DNA from: Desulfobulbaceae bacterium
GTDB taxonomy: Bacteria; Desulfobacterota; Desulfobulbia; Desulfobulbales; UBA5123
Length of the DNA: 14,942 nucleotides
Reading direction: 5' to 3'
Assembly: GCA_029865195.1 (NCBI GenBank)
Contig: JAOUHH010000030.1
Location: 1 to 14,942, forward strand
A model generated the notes under the pieces. It saw only the letters and a list, made by a program, of their open reading frames with translations, did not search any database and had not been told where the DNA came from. The translations under genes were made by a program, and so were the position numbers. Of this stretch, positions 13,105-14,942 are shown piece by piece; positions within the stretch are counted from its first letter, which is position 1, and each line of letters opens with the position of its first letter.

Positions 13105-14942
13105 TCAGGCTGTATGACCCGCGCCGTCGGCCGACGGTGGCCGGTTCCCGTCAAGAATCCGGCGGATATGTCCTGCCATGGTTCTGCTGTCGATGGGTTT
13201 CAGTAAAAACTCCCTGATGCCGCTTTGTTTCGCCAGAATATCCGAGGCCAGGTCGCTGTAGCCGGTGTAGAGAATGACCGGCAGTGACGGCCGCAAGGCC
13301 AGGATCTCGCGGGCCAGGTTTATCCCGGAGAGGTCGGGCATGGTTTGGTCGGTAATGACGAGATCGAACTGGTCAGGGTCGGCGGTGATCGCCGCCAGTG
13401 CCTCGGTGCTGCTCGTCATGGCGGTGATCCGGTAACCGAACCGCTCCAGGCCGCCTTTCAGCATCCTGATGATGGCCTCCTCGTCGTCGATGAGCAGGAT
13501 TCGTTCGTTGCCGATTGGCAGCGGCAGGGCGGCCGGGGCAGGCTCCGGCACGATTTTGGCGGTGGAGAGGGGCAGGTAGACGCGGAAGGTGGTGCCGCGA
13601 CCGATGGTGCTTTCGACGGTGATGAGGCCGCCATGTTCCTTGATGATGCCATGCACCACGGCAAGGCCCATGCCGATGCCCTTGCCGACCTCCTTGGTGG
13701 TGAAGTAGGGATCGAAGATATGATCGATGATGCCCGGGGCAATGCCATGCCCGGTATCCGCAACAGAGAGCTCCATGAAGGGGCCGGGCTGGACCTCCGA
13801 CTGATCACGGATGTCCGGTGCGGTCAACTCGGTGCGGGCAAGGCGGATGGCCAGACTGCCTTGCTGGTTTTCCATGGAGTGCAGGGCGTTGGTGCAGAGA
13901 TTGACAACCACCTGATGAATCTTGGTGGAATCGGCGAGGATGGTGGCATCGATGTTGGCGATCTCCTCTTGCATCTTGACCGTGGATGGGATGGAGGCGC
14001 GTAACAACTGGAGCGCTTCCCGCACGGTGCGTTCCGGGGAGATATGCGCGATGACATGTTCGGATTTGCGGCTGAAGGCGAGGATCTGCTTGACCAGGTT
14101 GCCGGCCCGGGTGCCGGCGGTGATCACCTGCTCGATGTAGTGGAGCGGCCTGCCGTTGTTCTGGATCTCTTCCTGGGCAAGATCGGCATAGCCCAGCAGC
14201 GAGGTCAGGATGTTGTTGAAGTCGTGGGCGATGCCGCCGGCCAGGGTGCCGATGGCCTCCATCTTGCGTGACTGGACCAGTTCTTCCTCAAGCCGTTTTT
14301 GTTCGGAGATATCCTTGGCGACATGGACGATGTATTCGAGTTGACCCTGGTCGTCGAAGGTGGGGGCGGTGGAAATCTGAAAGGTCTTTTGCAGATCGGC
14401 GAATGGGATTGTCGAAGTGTGGGTATGGCCGTCGCGAGCGGTTTTTTGTCCTGGGCAGTTGGGGCAGCGGGAGGGGCTGTGCTGGAAGACGTCGTGGCAG
14501 CGCTTGCCGACAATCTCCCCTGGTTGCAGCCCCAGGAGGTTGCAGGCGGCGCTGTTGGCGCGGATGATTCTTCCGTCCTTGTCCTGGATGGTGACGAGGT
14601 CGCTGATCGCGTTGAATGATTTTTCCCACACCTCCTTGGCTTGTTGCAGGTCGGCGTGGATTTTCTGACGTTCGTCGATCATCTGATTGGCGGCGCGGGC
14701 CAGGTTGGAGAATTCGGTGATGGATATGCGGTCGGCGTCCATGCGTTCCGGGTTGGCGGCGGCCTGTTTGAAAAAATTGGAAAAGAGTTCCAGTTCGCGG
14801 GTCAGTCGCTTGCTGAGCAAGAGGCTGATCTTGTAGCAGAGGGCGAGGGCCAGGAGAATCAGAACCACCGTGATTGCGGCCCGGTGGTAAAGCTCGCGGA
14901 GCATATCCTGCCGGAGTGAGGCCAGGGCCGCGTCGATGTCGA
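13105..14942 (-). CDS. Hybrid sensor histidine kinase with PAS and C-terminal receiver (5' end outside window)
   Basis: Partial gene: the frame stays open for 12 more codons from the ATG at 14904 to the window edge. That ATG lies directly before a TM segment (residues 10-30, counted from it), so the true start and probably a periplasmic sensor domain are beyond the window. In order: TM; a HAMP-like linker (31-85); PAS (about 90-200) with C136, C147 and C150 in a CH(x9)CPNCP pattern; HisKA with GGIAHDFNNIL (223-233), H227; HATPase_c with NLCTNALHS (335-343), DTGHGIAPG (383-391) and GKGIGMGLAVVHG (407-419); and REC (about 467-585) with D473/D474, phospho-acceptor D519, T547 and K569. The HDFNNIL H-box and C-terminal REC are common in deltaproteobacterial soluble-output-lacking hybrid kinases. 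It converges on the other hybrid kinase with a 32-nt gap. No DNA-binding output domain is present. The signal is unknown; PAS cysteines could sense redox state. Confidence 0.9.
   Translation of the reverse strand, partial: DIDAALASLRQDMLRELYHRAAITVVLILLALALCYKISLLLSKRLTRELELFSNFFKQAAANPERMDADRISITEFSNLARAANQMIDERQKIHADLQQAKEVWEKSFNAISDLVTIQDKDGRIIRANSAACNLLGLQPGEIVGKRCHDVFQHSPSRCPNCPGQKTARDGHTHTSTIPFADLQKTFQISTAPTFDDQGQLEYIVHVAKDISEQKRLEEELVQSRKMEAIGTLAGGIAHDFNNILTSLLGYADLAQEEIQNNGRPLHYIEQVITAGTRAGNLVKQILAFSRKSEHVIAHISPERTVREALQLLRASIPSTVKMQEEIANIDATILADSTKIHQVVVNLCTNALHSMENQQGSLAIRLARTELTAPDIRDQSEVQPGPFMELSVADTGHGIAPGIIDHIFDPYFTTKEVGKGIGMGLAVVHGIIKEHGGLITVESTIGRGTTFRVYLPLSTAKIVPEPAPAALPLPIGNERILLIDDEEAIIRMLKGGLERFGYRITAMTSSTEALAAITADPDQFDLVITDQTMPDLSGINLAREILALRPSLPVILYTGYSDLASDILAKQSGIREFLLKPIDSRTMAGHIRRILDGNRPPSADGAGHTA

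Overview
This is a GC-rich, densely coded bacterial window with short or overlapping gene junctions and no tRNA, rRNA, CRISPR array or insertion sequence that I can see. The gene content fits an anaerobic, corrinoid-using member of the Desulfobacterota (former Deltaproteobacteria), possibly a Desulfobulbales-like sulfur-cycle bacterium. The clues are a CbiR-type cobamide remodelling enzyme, a DUF3786 protein with a corrinoid/iron-sulfur-protein type [4Fe-4S] motif, a bacterial GT-C/TPR protein and PAS-rich hybrid kinases. The taxonomic guess is inference only.

Positions 1-6382 (+ strand) look like one operon of six genes: cbiR, cobT, cobS, a membrane GT-C-like/TPR protein, a [4Fe-4S]/DUF3786 protein and an EamA-type transporter. 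Gaps range from an 8-nt overlap to 58 nt. The first three act on the lower-ligand end of cobamides: CbiR would cut off the nucleotide loop, CobT would activate a new base to an alpha-ribotide, and CobS would join it to adenosylcobinamide-GDP. The operon probably begins upstream, because the first ATG overlaps a TGA (TGATG) at the window edge. CobU/CobP and CobC are not in the window. Why the last three genes sit with the cobamide genes is the most interesting open question here.

Positions 6383-8998 hold a 102-nt intergenic gap and a 12-TM RND/MMPL-family exporter. It meets tail-to-tail, with a 4-nt overlap, a minus-strand YkgJ-type cysteine-cluster protein (8995-9609). A 265-nt AT-rich interval (9610-9874) then separates the divergent YkgJ gene from a large hybrid sensor kinase. 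This interval contains several inverted repeats, including two mutually exclusive hairpins just upstream of the kinase.

Positions 9875-14942 hold two hybrid histidine kinases that converge on a 32-nt gap with a small GC hairpin. The plus-strand kinase is BarA/TorS-like in layout (TM, Cache-like sensor, TM, HAMP, PAS, HisKA, HATPase, REC, REC) but has no HPt, and its first receiver is degenerate. The minus-strand kinase (PAS, HisKA, HATPase, REC) runs off the right edge of the window, so its N-terminus is missing. Neither has a DNA-binding partner in view.
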